A stretch of DNA of 64,000 bases from JADHMP01 sp016779985 (GTDB lineage: Bacteria > Bacteroidota > Bacteroidia > Flavobacteriales > Flavobacteriaceae): the NCBI GenBank assembly GCA_016779985.1, contig JADHMP010000012.1, forward strand, positions 1 through 64,000, given 5' to 3'. The stretch's first letter is position 1. The number at the start of each line of letters is the position of its first letter. A program made the translations under genes and the position numbers. The notes below the pieces were generated by a model. The model had not been told where the DNA came from. It ran no database searches and was given only the letters and a program-made list of their open reading frames with translations. Shown one piece after another: positions 42,036 to 51,014 of the stretch.

Positions 42036-44492
42036 ATGTTAAGAAGGCACCAGTTTAAAAATCTGATTATAGTAGGATTGATGTGCTCTGCATGTTCCAC
42101 TTCTAAAGATGGCTTTTTTCGAAGGGAATATCACACGCTAACAACAAAATACAATGTGTTATTTAATGGCAAAGAAGCATTTGAGGTGGGCAGTCAAATC
42201 TTGAAGCAAGCTCATGAGGATAATTTTTTTGAACTACTTCCAGTAGAGCCAATTAGTCTTTTGGGAGAGGATGTCAATTCTCCAACCATTGTTCCTGGAT
42301 TTACAAGAGCGGAAGAAAAAGCGGTAAAATCCATCCAAAAGCACTCAATGAATATAAAAGGGAAGCAACGCAATAGAAAGATTGATGAAGCATATTTACT
42401 GTTAGGAAAGGCGCGCTATTTTGACCGTCGATTTTTCCCCGCTTTGGAAGCCTTTAATTTCTTATTAGAAAGCGAAGCAGATTATAAAACTTTTATCGAA
42501 GGACGAGTTTGGAGAGAGCGAACCAATATTAGGTTAAACAACAACGCACTAGCTATTCAAAACTTGAGAAGTCTAGCTCTAGATTTGCCTTCAAAAAATA
42601 AGTTTTATGCTCTCGCCAATGCCACTGTGGGAGAAGCATATCTAAATTTAAAGGAAATAGATTCGGCTCTTTATTATATCAAAAGAGCAGCTCTCTCTGA
42701 TAGGCAAAAAAAACAACGTGCTCGCTATCTTTTTTTAGTTGCTCAACTTTTTGAAGAGAAAAGCATTTTAGATTCCGCACAATGGGCATATTCTGAAGTG
42801 ATTGATTTAAAACGGAAAGCCCCCAGAAATTTATTTGTCAATGCAAAAATTAGGAGCGAGCTTTATTCTAAGGATTCAACGGAGGTGGTAGACAACCTAT
42901 TAAAAATGTTGGATAATTATGAAAATGAAGCCTATCTACATTCTATTTATAGAGGCTTGGGGCAATATCATATAAAAAGGGGTATGCATTCTATGGCGAT
43001 TAATTATTACAATGAATCATTACGGTCACCTCAAATTGATACTTACACCAAAATTGCCAATTATTCAGATTTGGCCGATTATATGTTTGATGAAGGAGCC
43101 TATGTTGCAGCAGGTGCTTATTTGGACAGCATTATCCCGCTCTACGATCAAAAAAGCCTACAGGCTAAAAGACTCGTTAGAAGAAGAGATAACCTTTCAG
43201 AAGTGTTATTGTTTGAATCTCAAAAAAAACAAACGGATAGCCTTTTGAGGTTGGTAGCCCTTTCAGAACAAGAACAAATCGTTTATTTTGATTCGCTCTT
43301 AGAACAAAAAAAGAAAGAGCAATTGAGAGCAGCTCAAAAGCAAACACAATCTTCAAAAACGGGGTTTCTAAAAAGAGAAAAACAAGCCTTTTATTTTTAT
43401 AACCCTAATTTAGTAATACAAGGTAAGCAAGACTTCTTGGCCCGATGGGGAACCCGCCCCAATGTGGATAATTGGAGGACTGCCACAGATTTAAAGACAG
43501 TTCTTATTGAAACTCAAACTGAAGGAGAAGAACAGCAAGTAAATCCAATCGAAATCATCACCCCTGAGGCAATGGCCGCAAAAGTTCCTAAAAGTGAGGC
43601 CCTCATAGATAGTGTTAGAAAAGTCAACAGAAATGCGTATCTCCAATTGGGCTTGATTTATAAAGAAAAATTTGATGAAATTAAAATGGCGAATCAACAT
43701 TTACAAACTTTTCTAAAGCGAAAACCAGAAGACTTAAAGCGCCAAGAAGCACTATACCATTTGTTTAAATTAAATGAGAAAGTGGACCAAGAGAATGCGA
43801 ATGCATATAAAGAACAACTCACCCTAAATTATCCAGAATCACCCTACGCAAAATTTTTATTAGACCCAGAAAATTATGACGAAAGTGAGCTTCAAACACC
43901 AGAACGGCTATATGAAAAGGTCTATGCACTTTTTGAAGCGCAACAATTTACAGAACTACTTGAGTCCATTGCAATCATGGAGGTTATGTTGAGCGGTTCA
44001 TCAGCAGCGCCTAGAGTAGCTTTGCTAAAAGCCAACACCATTGGTCGTCTTCAAGGCATAGAAGCATGGAAAAAAGAACTAGAAGAAGTGGCCAATGTTT
44101 ATGGCACTCTTGAGGTTGGCGAACATGCCAAAAGGCTATTGGCAGAAATAAAGGCAACACAAAACCTTAGTGATAGAGGGCCTATTTATAAAAACTATAA
44201 GTGGATTTTCCCTTTTCAAAACAAGCAAAAAGGTCAAATCCAACTTCTCGAAAAGACGCTCAAGGATGCGTTACAAGAAAGCCCAAAAAAATGGTCTGTG
44301 AGTATAGACACTTATGACGAAATCACTACATTTATCGTTGTTCATGGTATCCTCGACCCCAATGAGATTGAAGACTGGCTTGACTCGACAGATGAGAAAA
44401 CAGTTACCCTAAGGGAAAGAAATTATTTTGTAGCTTTGAGTGCAACCTATCGAGACTACCAAAAAAACAAAACCTGGAAAAACAATCTATGA
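42036..44492 (+). CDS. sprE: SprE/PorW-like TPR lipoprotein of gliding/type IX secretion
   Basis: 818 residues. The N-terminus has a hydrophobic stretch ending in Cys residues (LIIVGLMCSACSTS), so it is likely a lipoprotein. The rest is mostly helical with tetratricopeptide-like repeats (for example KIDEAYLLLGKARYFDRRFFPALEAFNFLL and FYALANATVGEAYLNLKEID), a charged middle and a further repeat region. Size, the N-terminal FRREYHTLTTKYNVLFNG motif and position before ATP synthase genes fit SprE of Flavobacterium / PorW of Porphyromonas, needed for protein secretion and gliding. It overlaps bactofilin by ATGA. Confidence 0.85.
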   Translation: MLRRHQFKNLIIVGLMCSACSTSKDGFFRREYHTLTTKYNVLFNGKEAFEVGSQILKQAHEDNFFELLPVEPISLLGEDVNSPTIVPGFTRAEEKAVKSIQKHSMNIKGKQRNRKIDEAYLLLGKARYFDRRFFPALEAFNFLLESEADYKTFIEGRVWRERTNIRLNNNALAIQNLRSLALDLPSKNKFYALANATVGEAYLNLKEIDSALYYIKRAALSDRQKKQRARYLFLVAQLFEEKSILDSAQWAYSEVIDLKRKAPRNLFVNAKIRSELYSKDSTEVVDNLLKMLDNYENEAYLHSIYRGLGQYHIKRGMHSMAINYYNESLRSPQIDTYTKIANYSDLADYMFDEGAYVAAGAYLDSIIPLYDQKSLQAKRLVRRRDNLSEVLLFESQKKQTDSLLRLVALSEQEQIVYFDSLLEQKKKEQLRAAQKQTQSSKTGFLKREKQAFYFYNPNLVIQGKQDFLARWGTRPNVDNWRTATDLKTVLIETQTEGEEQQVNPIEIITPEAMAAKVPKSEALIDSVRKVNRNAYLQLGLIYKEKFDEIKMANQHLQTFLKRKPEDLKRQEALYHLFKLNEKVDQENANAYKEQLTLNYPESPYAKFLLDPENYDESELQTPERLYEKVYALFEAQQFTELLESIAIMEVMLSGSSAAPRVALLKANTIGRLQGIEAWKKELEEVANVYGTLEVGEHAKRLLAEIKATQNLSDRGPIYKNYKWIFPFQNKQKGQIQLLEKTLKDALQESPKKWSVSIDTYDEITTFIVVHGILDPNEIEDWLDSTDEKTVTLRERNYFVALSATYRDYQKNKTWKNNL

Positions 44493-44875
44493 TGAAAACA
44501 CATGAAGTGAATAGTGTCTACAGCCGCATTGAAAAGTCAACTAGTATTAAAGGGAATCTCAAAACGAATTCGGATATTCGAATCGATGGTACAATGGATG
44601 GAAATATTGAAACAAAAGGCAAAATTATTGTAGGCAAAGGAGCTTCCGTAAAAGGCAATATTCTTTGTATGTATGCAGAAATTGAAGGGAAATTCAAGGG
44701 GAAAATCAATGCACAAGAAACACTGAGCCTCAAATCAGAAAGCGAGGTGTCTGGAGAAGTAACCATTGGGAAACTTATTGTAGCCTCTGGGGCCACGTTC
44801 AATGCAACCTGCACGATGGTAAACAATTCAGACAAAATAAAATCTTTATACGACAGTAGTGAAAAAACAGCCTAA
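44489..44875 (+). CDS. Bactofilin (polymer-forming cytoskeletal protein)
   Basis: 128 residues. The beta-helix core is seen in repeated strands with Gly turns: RIDGTMDGNIETKGKIIVGKG, ASVKGNILCMYAEIEGKFKGKINAQE, SEVSGEVTIGKLIV. This is the bactofilin family: rigid filaments that position envelope machinery. It sits between sprE and atpZ, overlapping sprE by 4 bp and atpZ by 17 bp, so its expression is tied to both. Confidence 0.93.
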   Translation: MMKTHEVNSVYSRIEKSTSIKGNLKTNSDIRIDGTMDGNIETKGKIIVGKGASVKGNILCMYAEIEGKFKGKINAQETLSLKSESEVSGEVTIGKLIVASGATFNATCTMVNNSDKIKSLYDSSEKTA

Positions 44876-45062
44876 TCGCTGGTTGATTTTTTCCGGTCTT
44901 GTCTTTCAGATCGCCATAATCATGTTCCTTTTTATTGAGTTGGGACAATGGCTTGACGGAAAACACAATGAAGACCAAAACACCTTTACTCTTCTCTCTG
45001 TTTGTCTTGCTATGTGTTTTATTTTATATCTCATAATAAAACAAACTAAAAACATAAAGTGA
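44859..45062 (+). CDS. AtpZ/AtpI-like protein
   Basis: 67 residues with two membrane helices (about 9-27 and 41-59) separated by a polar loop (QWLDGKHNEDQN). This is the AtpZ pattern at the head of ATP synthase operons, where these proteins help assembly or ion handling. It overlaps bactofilin by 17 bp and the next gene by GTGA. Confidence 0.82.
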   Translation: MKKQPNRWLIFSGLVFQIAIIMFLFIELGQWLDGKHNEDQNTFTLLSVCLAMCFILYLIIKQTKNIK

Positions 45063-45457
45063 ATTCTGCTCGGTTAATCTTTCCTTATTTGTTCCCTCTT
45101 TTTATTGTCATGCTGGCAGCTTTTTTTGGCCATTATTATTTTGGTGAAGTGGCATTGACCCTTTTATTCATTCTTTATTCCCTCAACTTCATTTTAGCTG
45201 CTTTTCCTATTGTTGGCCTTTTTAGGGCTATTTTTATTCAGAAGAAAGGAGCTTTGTCTATTTATTTGTTGAGTATTTTGTTTAAAGTCGTGATGCTCGT
45301 TTTTTTCATTTTTGCAAAAAGACAAAATGATTTAAGCTTTTCTGAACTCAGCAAAACCACTTTTATGATTCCTTTTTTCCTTGCTTTAGTAATGGAAATT
45401 TTTGCTTTTGCACGTTTTAACACCCAAGCACTGAAAATAGAAAAAGAAAAGAGGTAG
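45059..45457 (+). CDS. ATP synthase-associated membrane protein, subunit I-like
   Basis: 132 residues with four hydrophobic helices. Start GTG overlapping the atpZ stop (GTGA). The place between atpZ and atpB and the helix count fit the I-like (AtpI/AtpR) group, but sequence motifs are weak. It probably aids assembly of the c ring. A promoter element for atpB follows in the downstream gap. Confidence 0.65.
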   Translation: MNSARLIFPYLFPLFIVMLAAFFGHYYFGEVALTLLFILYSLNFILAAFPIVGLFRAIFIQKKGALSIYLLSILFKVVMLVFFIFAKRQNDLSFSELSKTTFMIPFFLALVMEIFAFARFNTQALKIEKEKR

Positions 45458-45541
45458 AAAGATTCAAAATGGAAAGAAAACAACCATAAAATAAATAAAT
45501 AAAAAAGGGTAAAAACAATTTCTTAATTTCTACTAATACAC

Positions 45542-45549
45542 TACATTTG
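45542..45549 (+). promoter_or_regulatory. -7 promoter element TACATTTG for the atpB operon
   Basis: Exact TAnnTTTG match, 34 bp before the atpB ATG. atpB-atpG can therefore be expressed separately from sprE-bactofilin-atpZ. Confidence 0.55.
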
Positions 45550-45583
45550 CAGCGCTTATAAAAAAGTTTAGAATACCATTTTT

Positions 45584-46669
45584 ATGGCAATTAGGCACAT
45601 TAAACTTATTTTATTTTTAGTCTTTCTATCACTGAATGTTACTGCTGGCTTAGCAGAGACAAAAGAAGAAAGTAAGGGAGATTTAAAGTCAGATATCAGA
45701 GCCTACATCATGCACCACCTTTTAGATTCGCATGATTTCAATTTATTAAGTTATACCGATGAAGCTTCAGGAAAGAAAGTTCATATAGGATTTCCACTCC
45801 CAGTAATTCTTTGGGACGACGGCCTAAAGATATTTTCATCTTCTGCTTTTCATCATGGCGAAACGGTTGCCCAAGTGGGAGACCAATACTACGCTCTTGA
45901 GCATGGCAAAATATACAAGACTGATGCTGAAGGAACAATTGCTTATGACGAAAACCAGCATGCCACCAATGAAACGCCATTAGATTTTTCGATTACAAAA
46001 AGCGTAGTGAGTATTATCGTCACAGCACTATTAATGTTTTTCCTTTTTAAAGGCCTAGCAAGCTCCTACAGAAAAAACGGTCTTGTTGCGCAGGGGATAG
46101 GGCGCTTCTTTGAACCTATAGTACTTTATGTTCGAGATGAAATAGCAATTCCTAACATAGGAGAAAAACATTATAAAAAATACATGAGCTATTTATTAAC
46201 GCTTTTTTTCTTTATTTGGTTTTTGAATCTTTTTGGACTCACACCGTTAGGAATAAATGTTACCGGAAACATTGCCATAACTTTTTGCTTAGCACTGATC
46301 ACCTTTGTCATCACTAACGTCACAGCAAAAAAAGAGTATTGGAAGCACATTTTTTGGATGCCAGGCGTCCCCACCATAATGAAATTTGCATTGGCTCCAA
46401 TAGAATTATTGGGCGTTTTTATTAAACCCTTTTCACTAATGATTCGGCTTTATGCAAATATTTCAGCCGGACATATTGTGCTAATGAGTTTAGTAGCTCT
46501 AATATTCATTTTTAAAAATTGGATTGGATCTAGCCTTTCGTTTGTGTTGGCTTTTTCAATCTCAATCATAGAAATTTTAGTGGCTTTGTTGCAAGCCTAC
46601 ATATTTACAGTTTTGTCAGCGTTGTATTTTGGCTTTGCTGTAGAAGAACACGATCATGAAGATCATTAA
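45584..46669 (+). CDS. atpB: F0F1 ATP synthase subunit a
   Basis: 361 residues, longer than in Proteobacteria because of a periplasmic N-terminal part with a signal-like start (MAIRHIKLILFLVFLSLNVTAGLAE) and about 110 polar residues. This extension is usual in Bacteroidota. The core has five helices. The essential Arg lies in SLMIRLYANISAGHIVLMSLVA. It translocates protons at the a/c interface. Confidence 0.95.
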   Translation: MAIRHIKLILFLVFLSLNVTAGLAETKEESKGDLKSDIRAYIMHHLLDSHDFNLLSYTDEASGKKVHIGFPLPVILWDDGLKIFSSSAFHHGETVAQVGDQYYALEHGKIYKTDAEGTIAYDENQHATNETPLDFSITKSVVSIIVTALLMFFLFKGLASSYRKNGLVAQGIGRFFEPIVLYVRDEIAIPNIGEKHYKKYMSYLLTLFFFIWFLNLFGLTPLGINVTGNIAITFCLALITFVITNVTAKKEYWKHIFWMPGVPTIMKFALAPIELLGVFIKPFSLMIRLYANISAGHIVLMSLVALIFIFKNWIGSSLSFVLAFSISIIEILVALLQAYIFTVLSALYFGFAVEEHDHEDH

Positions 46670-46700
46670 AACGAATGTTTAATTTTAACTAAATACAAAT

Positions 46701-46895
46701 ATGGAAATTCCAGTAATGATAGGAGCAGGTTTAGTAGTAATTGGTGTTGGCATCGGTATCGGAAATATCGGTAGAGGTGCTATGGAAGCCATTGGTCGTC
46801 AACCTGATGCCTATGGAAAAATTCAAACAGCGATGTTAATTGCTGCAGCACTTGTTGAGGGAATTGGATTTGCTGCTCTATTTGCGGTATCATAA
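46701..46895 (+). CDS. atpE: F0F1 ATP synthase subunit c
   Basis: 64 residues, two helices joined by the polar loop RQPDAYGK. The ion-binding Glu lies in ALVEGIGFAALFA. The Na+-type pattern (Gln in helix 1 and E-S/T in helix 2) is absent, so this is a proton-type ring. Confidence 0.95.
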   Translation: MEIPVMIGAGLVVIGVGIGIGNIGRGAMEAIGRQPDAYGKIQTAMLIAAALVEGIGFAALFAVS

Positions 46896-46950
46896 CCCTT
46901 TTCTTATTCTTATAGATAAGAACAAATTAACTTTTTAAGACGCATTAACC

Positions 46951-47451
46951 ATGGAAAAATTAATTAGTGAGTTTTCATTTGGGTTGTTTTTTTGGCAACT
47001 ACTCATTTTTGTGGGGCTGATATTTCTTCTCAAAAAGTATGCGTGGAAACCCATCTTAGACGCAGTCAATGAAAGGGAAACGTCAATTAAAGATGCTTTG
47101 CATGCTGCCGATGCAGCACGAAAGGAAATCGAAGCATTGAAAGAAGACAATCAAAAGGTATTCAAAGAAGCACGTGCTGAGCGAGAAGCTATGCTGAAAG
47201 AGGCTCGCAAGGCCAGTACTGAAATGATTGACCAAGCTAAAAAAGAGGCTAACCTTGAGGCAGAAAAGATTCTTACGCAAGCTCAAGAGGCCATCGAAAA
47301 TGAGAAACGTGCAGCAATTAATGTGCTTAAAAATCAAGTAGCCAACCTAGCAATGGATATTGCTGAGAAAGTGGTTGAGAAAGAATTGGATGATAAAGAC
47401 CAACAATTAAAATTAGTTGGGCAACTCCTGAAAGAGGCTAACCTAAAATAA
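46951..47451 (+). CDS. atpF: F0F1 ATP synthase subunit b
   Basis: 166 residues: one N-terminal helix (about 10-28), then a long charged coiled coil (ERETSIKDALHAADAARKEIE, AREAMLKEARK). This is the peripheral-stalk subunit. The start is 55 bp after atpE, and atpH follows after 4 bp. Confidence 0.95.
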   Translation: MEKLISEFSFGLFFWQLLIFVGLIFLLKKYAWKPILDAVNERETSIKDALHAADAARKEIEALKEDNQKVFKEARAEREAMLKEARKASTEMIDQAKKEANLEAEKILTQAQEAIENEKRAAINVLKNQVANLAMDIAEKVVEKELDDKDQQLKLVGQLLKEANLK

Positions 47452-47455
47452 GCTT

Positions 47456-47989
47456 ATGAAAATGAGTCGTGCTGCTTATCGATATGCCAAGGCTGCCCTA
47501 AAATTTGCCTCAAAGGAATCAGAGGCTCTGGGTGATGACATGGATCAAGCACTTGCTCTTTTGGAAGCTTATGAAGATGTAGCATCATTTCTTGAAAATC
47601 CACTCCTCCCTGCAAAAGCAAAAAAAGAAACGCTCATTAAACTAATCCCTCAACACACAAAAGCGTTTGCGCAATTGTTGGAGGTCTTGGCATCGAATAA
47701 TAGGCTTTCTATTTTAGAGGCAGTTGCAAGACAATACAAAAAGTGGAACGAATTACAACAAGGACAGCTTTCAGCAACCGTTGTCACCGCTATACCCTTG
47801 ACACCTGTATTAAAAGCGGAAGTGTTAGAAAAAGCAAAAAGCATTACTTCAAAGAAAATCCAATTGCAAAACCAAGTAGAACCCTCCATAATGGGAGGGT
47901 TTATTTTAACCCTTGGAGATATGCAATATGATGCAAGTGTAGCTCATAAATTAAAAGGCATAAAAACCGCCTTATTGGCAAAACAATAG
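47456..47989 (+). CDS. atpH: F0F1 ATP synthase subunit delta
   Basis: 177 residues. N-terminal RAAYRYAKAALKFASKE and the C-terminal MGGFILTLGDMQYDASVAHKL motif identify the OSCP/delta subunit, which links the stalk to F1. An ATG at 47462 would shorten it by two residues and is equally possible. Confidence 0.94.
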   Translation: MKMSRAAYRYAKAALKFASKESEALGDDMDQALALLEAYEDVASFLENPLLPAKAKKETLIKLIPQHTKAFAQLLEVLASNNRLSILEAVARQYKKWNELQQGQLSATVVTAIPLTPVLKAEVLEKAKSITSKKIQLQNQVEPSIMGGFILTLGDMQYDASVAHKLKGIKTALLAKQ

Positions 47990-48008
47990 AGATAAATAAG
48001 ATAGAATC

Positions 48009-49586
48009 ATGGCAGATGTAAATCCAGCTGAAGTTTCAGCAATAATAAAACAACAATTAGAAGGCTATTCCAGCGCCACTGCACTAGATGAAGTGGGAAC
48101 GGTTTTAGAAGTAGGAGACGGAATAGCGCGAGTTTATGGATTAACGAATGTTCAATACGGAGAATTAGTCGTCTTTGATGAAGGCTTAGAAGGCATGGTG
48201 TTAAATCTAGCAGAAGATCATGTTGGGGTAGTGCTCTTAGGGCCCTCTAAAGGAATAAAAGAAGGAGATACCGTAAAAAGAACCCAACGTATTGCTTCAA
48301 TCAATGTTGGAGAGGGTATCGTTGGCCGAGTTGTGAACACCCTAGGAACGCCAATTGATGGCAAGGGCCCATTGGAAGGAGAAAAATTTGAGATGCCCTT
48401 GGAGCGAAAGGCTCCAGGAGTCGTTTTCAGGCAGCCTGTTAATGAGCCCCTCCAAACAGGGATTAAATCAGTTGACGCAATGATTCCAATTGGCAGAGGG
48501 CAGAGAGAGCTTGTGATTGGCGATCGGCAAACGGGAAAAACAACAGTATGCATTGACACCATCTTAAATCAAAAAGAATTTTTTGATGCAGGTGAACCCG
48601 TATATTGTGTCTATGTTGCTATTGGTCAAAAAGCCTCAACAGTAGCAGCCATTGCAAAAACATTAGAAGACAAAGGAGCCTTGGCCTATACTACTATTGT
48701 TGCTGCAAATGCAGCAGATCCTGCTCCAATGCAAGTCTATGCTCCTTTTGCAGGAGCAGCTATTGGAGAATACTTTAGAGACACAGGTAGGCCAGCACTT
48801 ATAATTTATGATGATTTATCAAAACAAGCTGTGGCTTATCGTGAAGTTTCTTTGTTATTGAGAAGACCACCAGGAAGAGAAGCCTATCCAGGTGATGTTT
48901 TCTACCTGCATTCTAGATTGCTAGAGCGAGCAGCCAAAGTGATTGCTGATGACACTATCGCCAAAGGCATGAACGACCTGCCTCCCTCTCTTAAAAGCAA
49001 GGTAAAAGGAGGCGGATCCCTAACAGCTCTTCCAATAATTGAGACTCAAGCTGGAGACGTTTCAGCCTATATACCAACGAACGTAATTTCTATTACTGAC
49101 GGACAGATATTTTTAGAGGCAGACCTCTTTAACTCGGGCGTCCGACCTGCTATTAATGTGGGAATATCCGTTTCTCGTGTAGGAGGATCTGCGCAAATAA
49201 AATCAATGAAGAAGGTCGCAGGCACCTTGAAATTAGACCAAGCTCAATTTAGGGAATTAGAAGCTTTTGCTAAATTTGGTTCTGATCTAGACGCAGCCAC
49301 TCTCAATGTGATTGAGAAAGGAAGGCGAAATGTAGAAATTTTAAAGCAATCACAAAATGATCCGTTCACAGTGGAAAATCAAGTGGCCATTATTTATGCA
49401 GGCTCAAAAAACCTTTTGCGCGCTGTGCCCGTAAATGAAGTCAAAAATTTTGAAAGACAATACTTACAGACATTGCAAAAAAAACATCCTGAAACATTGC
49501 AGGGGTTGAAAGCAGGCAAACTAACGGACGATATAATTGACGCGCTTAACACTGTGGCGCAAGAAACGGCAGCGCAGTTTAAATAG
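48009..49586 (+). CDS. atpA: F0F1 ATP synthase subunit alpha
   Basis: 525 residues. The P-loop GDRQTGKT, the PIGRGQRELVIGDRQTGK segment, and downstream SLLLRRPPGREAYPGDVFYLHSRLLERAAK and ISITDGQIFLEADLFNSGVRPAINVG are typical. This is the non-catalytic alpha subunit of F1. It is 2 bp before atpG. Confidence 0.98.
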   Translation: MADVNPAEVSAIIKQQLEGYSSATALDEVGTVLEVGDGIARVYGLTNVQYGELVVFDEGLEGMVLNLAEDHVGVVLLGPSKGIKEGDTVKRTQRIASINVGEGIVGRVVNTLGTPIDGKGPLEGEKFEMPLERKAPGVVFRQPVNEPLQTGIKSVDAMIPIGRGQRELVIGDRQTGKTTVCIDTILNQKEFFDAGEPVYCVYVAIGQKASTVAAIAKTLEDKGALAYTTIVAANAADPAPMQVYAPFAGAAIGEYFRDTGRPALIIYDDLSKQAVAYREVSLLLRRPPGREAYPGDVFYLHSRLLERAAKVIADDTIAKGMNDLPPSLKSKVKGGGSLTALPIIETQAGDVSAYIPTNVISITDGQIFLEADLFNSGVRPAINVGISVSRVGGSAQIKSMKKVAGTLKLDQAQFRELEAFAKFGSDLDAATLNVIEKGRRNVEILKQSQNDPFTVENQVAIIYAGSKNLLRAVPVNEVKNFERQYLQTLQKKHPETLQGLKAGKLTDDIIDALNTVAQETAAQFK

Positions 49587-49588
49587 AA

Positions 49589-50449
49589 ATGGCAAACCTA
49601 AAAGAAATACGCAATAGAATCGCGTCTGTATCTTCAACGATGCAGATCACTAGTGCAATGAAAATGGTTTCAGCAGCCAAATTAAAAAAGGCTCAAGATG
49701 CAATTACTGCCATGCGCCCTTATGCAGAAAAGCTTACGGGACTCATTCAAAACCTCAGCAGTGCAGATAATGGAGATCAAAAGAACCCCTATACTCAGAC
49801 TCGGCCAATTCGGAAAGTACTTCTAATTGCAATTACCTCCAACCGTGGCTTATGCGGGGCGTTTAATACGAATATTATTAAAAACACTTTGAGTCAAGCT
49901 AAAAACGAGTATGCCGAAGCAACCGTTGAGGTAATTACTATAGGAAAAAAGGGAGGAGATATATTAACAAAAAGGCTAGATGTGAAAGCGCAGCATAATG
50001 AACTTTTGGACAGTGCGGCCTATGCAGAAACCTCAGTTTTAGCTCAACAAATTATGGATGATTTTGCTGAGGGACAATATGATAAAGTCGTGTTACTTTA
50101 TAATCAATTTAAAAATGCAGCAACCCAATTAGTCAATATTGAAAACTATTTACCTATTGTTTATCAAGAAACAGCTGAAGCTCAAACAGGGGATTATATT
50201 TATGAGCCCAATCAACAAGAAATAGTATCAGAACTACTCCCAAAGTCTCTAAAAATACAACTGTTCAAGGCACTCAAAGATTCTTTGGCAGGGGAACATG
50301 GCGCTCGGATGACAGCCATGCATAAAGCAACCGATAACGCAACTGAATTAAGAGACCAACTTAAACTTACTTACAACAAAGCAAGACAAGCCGCTATTAC
50401 TAACGAAATTCTTGAGATTGTTGGTGGTGCCGAGGCACTCAAAGGCTAG
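49589..50449 (+). CDS. atpG: F0F1 ATP synthase subunit gamma
   Basis: 286 residues. The N-terminus KEIRNRIASVSSTMQITSAMKMVSAAKL and the C-terminal MHKATDNATELRDQLKLTYNKARQAAITNEI form the rotating coiled coil. It is the last gene of this operon: beta and epsilon are not here, which is common in Bacteroidota (atpDC placed elsewhere). Confidence 0.97.
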   Translation: MANLKEIRNRIASVSSTMQITSAMKMVSAAKLKKAQDAITAMRPYAEKLTGLIQNLSSADNGDQKNPYTQTRPIRKVLLIAITSNRGLCGAFNTNIIKNTLSQAKNEYAEATVEVITIGKKGGDILTKRLDVKAQHNELLDSAAYAETSVLAQQIMDDFAEGQYDKVVLLYNQFKNAATQLVNIENYLPIVYQETAEAQTGDYIYEPNQQEIVSELLPKSLKIQLFKALKDSLAGEHGARMTAMHKATDNATELRDQLKLTYNKARQAAITNEILEIVGGAEALKG

Positions 50450-50569
50450 TAATTCCTAATTTCTTCCAAATCGGCTACTTTTTCGTTAATAATTGCAGGA
50501 TAACTCTTTACTAATTTTTCTATAAGGGCATTTCATTTTGTATTTTTAAAACTAAAATCTATTCAGAAA

Positions 50570-51007
50570 ATGATTCAGGTAGCTATAAAGAACAGCAGTA
50601 CCAATGAAATCCCTACCTATGGCAGTGCCCAAGCTGCAGGAATGGATTTACGTGCGGATCTCTCTGAGGAAATCACTATAGCTCCATTTGAAAGAAAAAT
50701 TATACCCACTGGATTATCAATTGCCCTACCTGAGGGATATGAGGCTCAAGTAAGGCCCCGAAGTGGCCTAGCTGCCAAGCATGGAATTACGGTGTTAAAT
50801 GCCCCTGGTACAGTAGATGCTGACTATAGAGGAGACATAGGAGTGATTCTTATAAACCTTTCAAACACTAACTTTTCCATTGAACCAGGTATGCGAATCG
50901 CACAGCTAGTGATAGCTCAATACGCTACAATTTCCTGGGAGCAAGTAGAGGTTCTTTCAGATTCAGAAAGAGGGATAAGAGGCTTTGGGAGTACAGGAGC
51001 AAAATGA
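50570..51007 (+). CDS. dut: dUTP diphosphatase
   Basis: 145 residues with the five trimeric dUTPase motifs: QAAGMDLRAD, RPRSGLAAKHG, LNAPGTVDADYRGDIGVILIN, RIAQLVIAQY and RGIRGFGSTG. It hydrolyses dUTP to dUMP and keeps uracil out of DNA. It has its own upstream space (120 bp) after atpG, with a near-consensus TATTTTTA. It is closely followed by the DUF4292 gene. Confidence 0.97.
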   Translation: MIQVAIKNSSTNEIPTYGSAQAAGMDLRADLSEEITIAPFERKIIPTGLSIALPEGYEAQVRPRSGLAAKHGITVLNAPGTVDADYRGDIGVILINLSNTNFSIEPGMRIAQLVIAQYATISWEQVEVLSDSERGIRGFGSTGAK

Positions 51008-51014
51008 TAAATTA

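Noticed and set aside
44518..44835. 105-residue minus-strand ORF
   Set aside because: Shadow of the repetitive bactofilin gene.
46701..46895. Na+-type ATP synthase c subunit
   Set aside because: The Glu is followed by Gly, and the helix-1 Gln of Na+ rings is absent. A proton ring is more likely.
48218..48562. 114-residue minus-strand ORF inside atpA
   Set aside because: Codon-composition shadow of a highly conserved gene; Pro/Ser-rich product with no domain.
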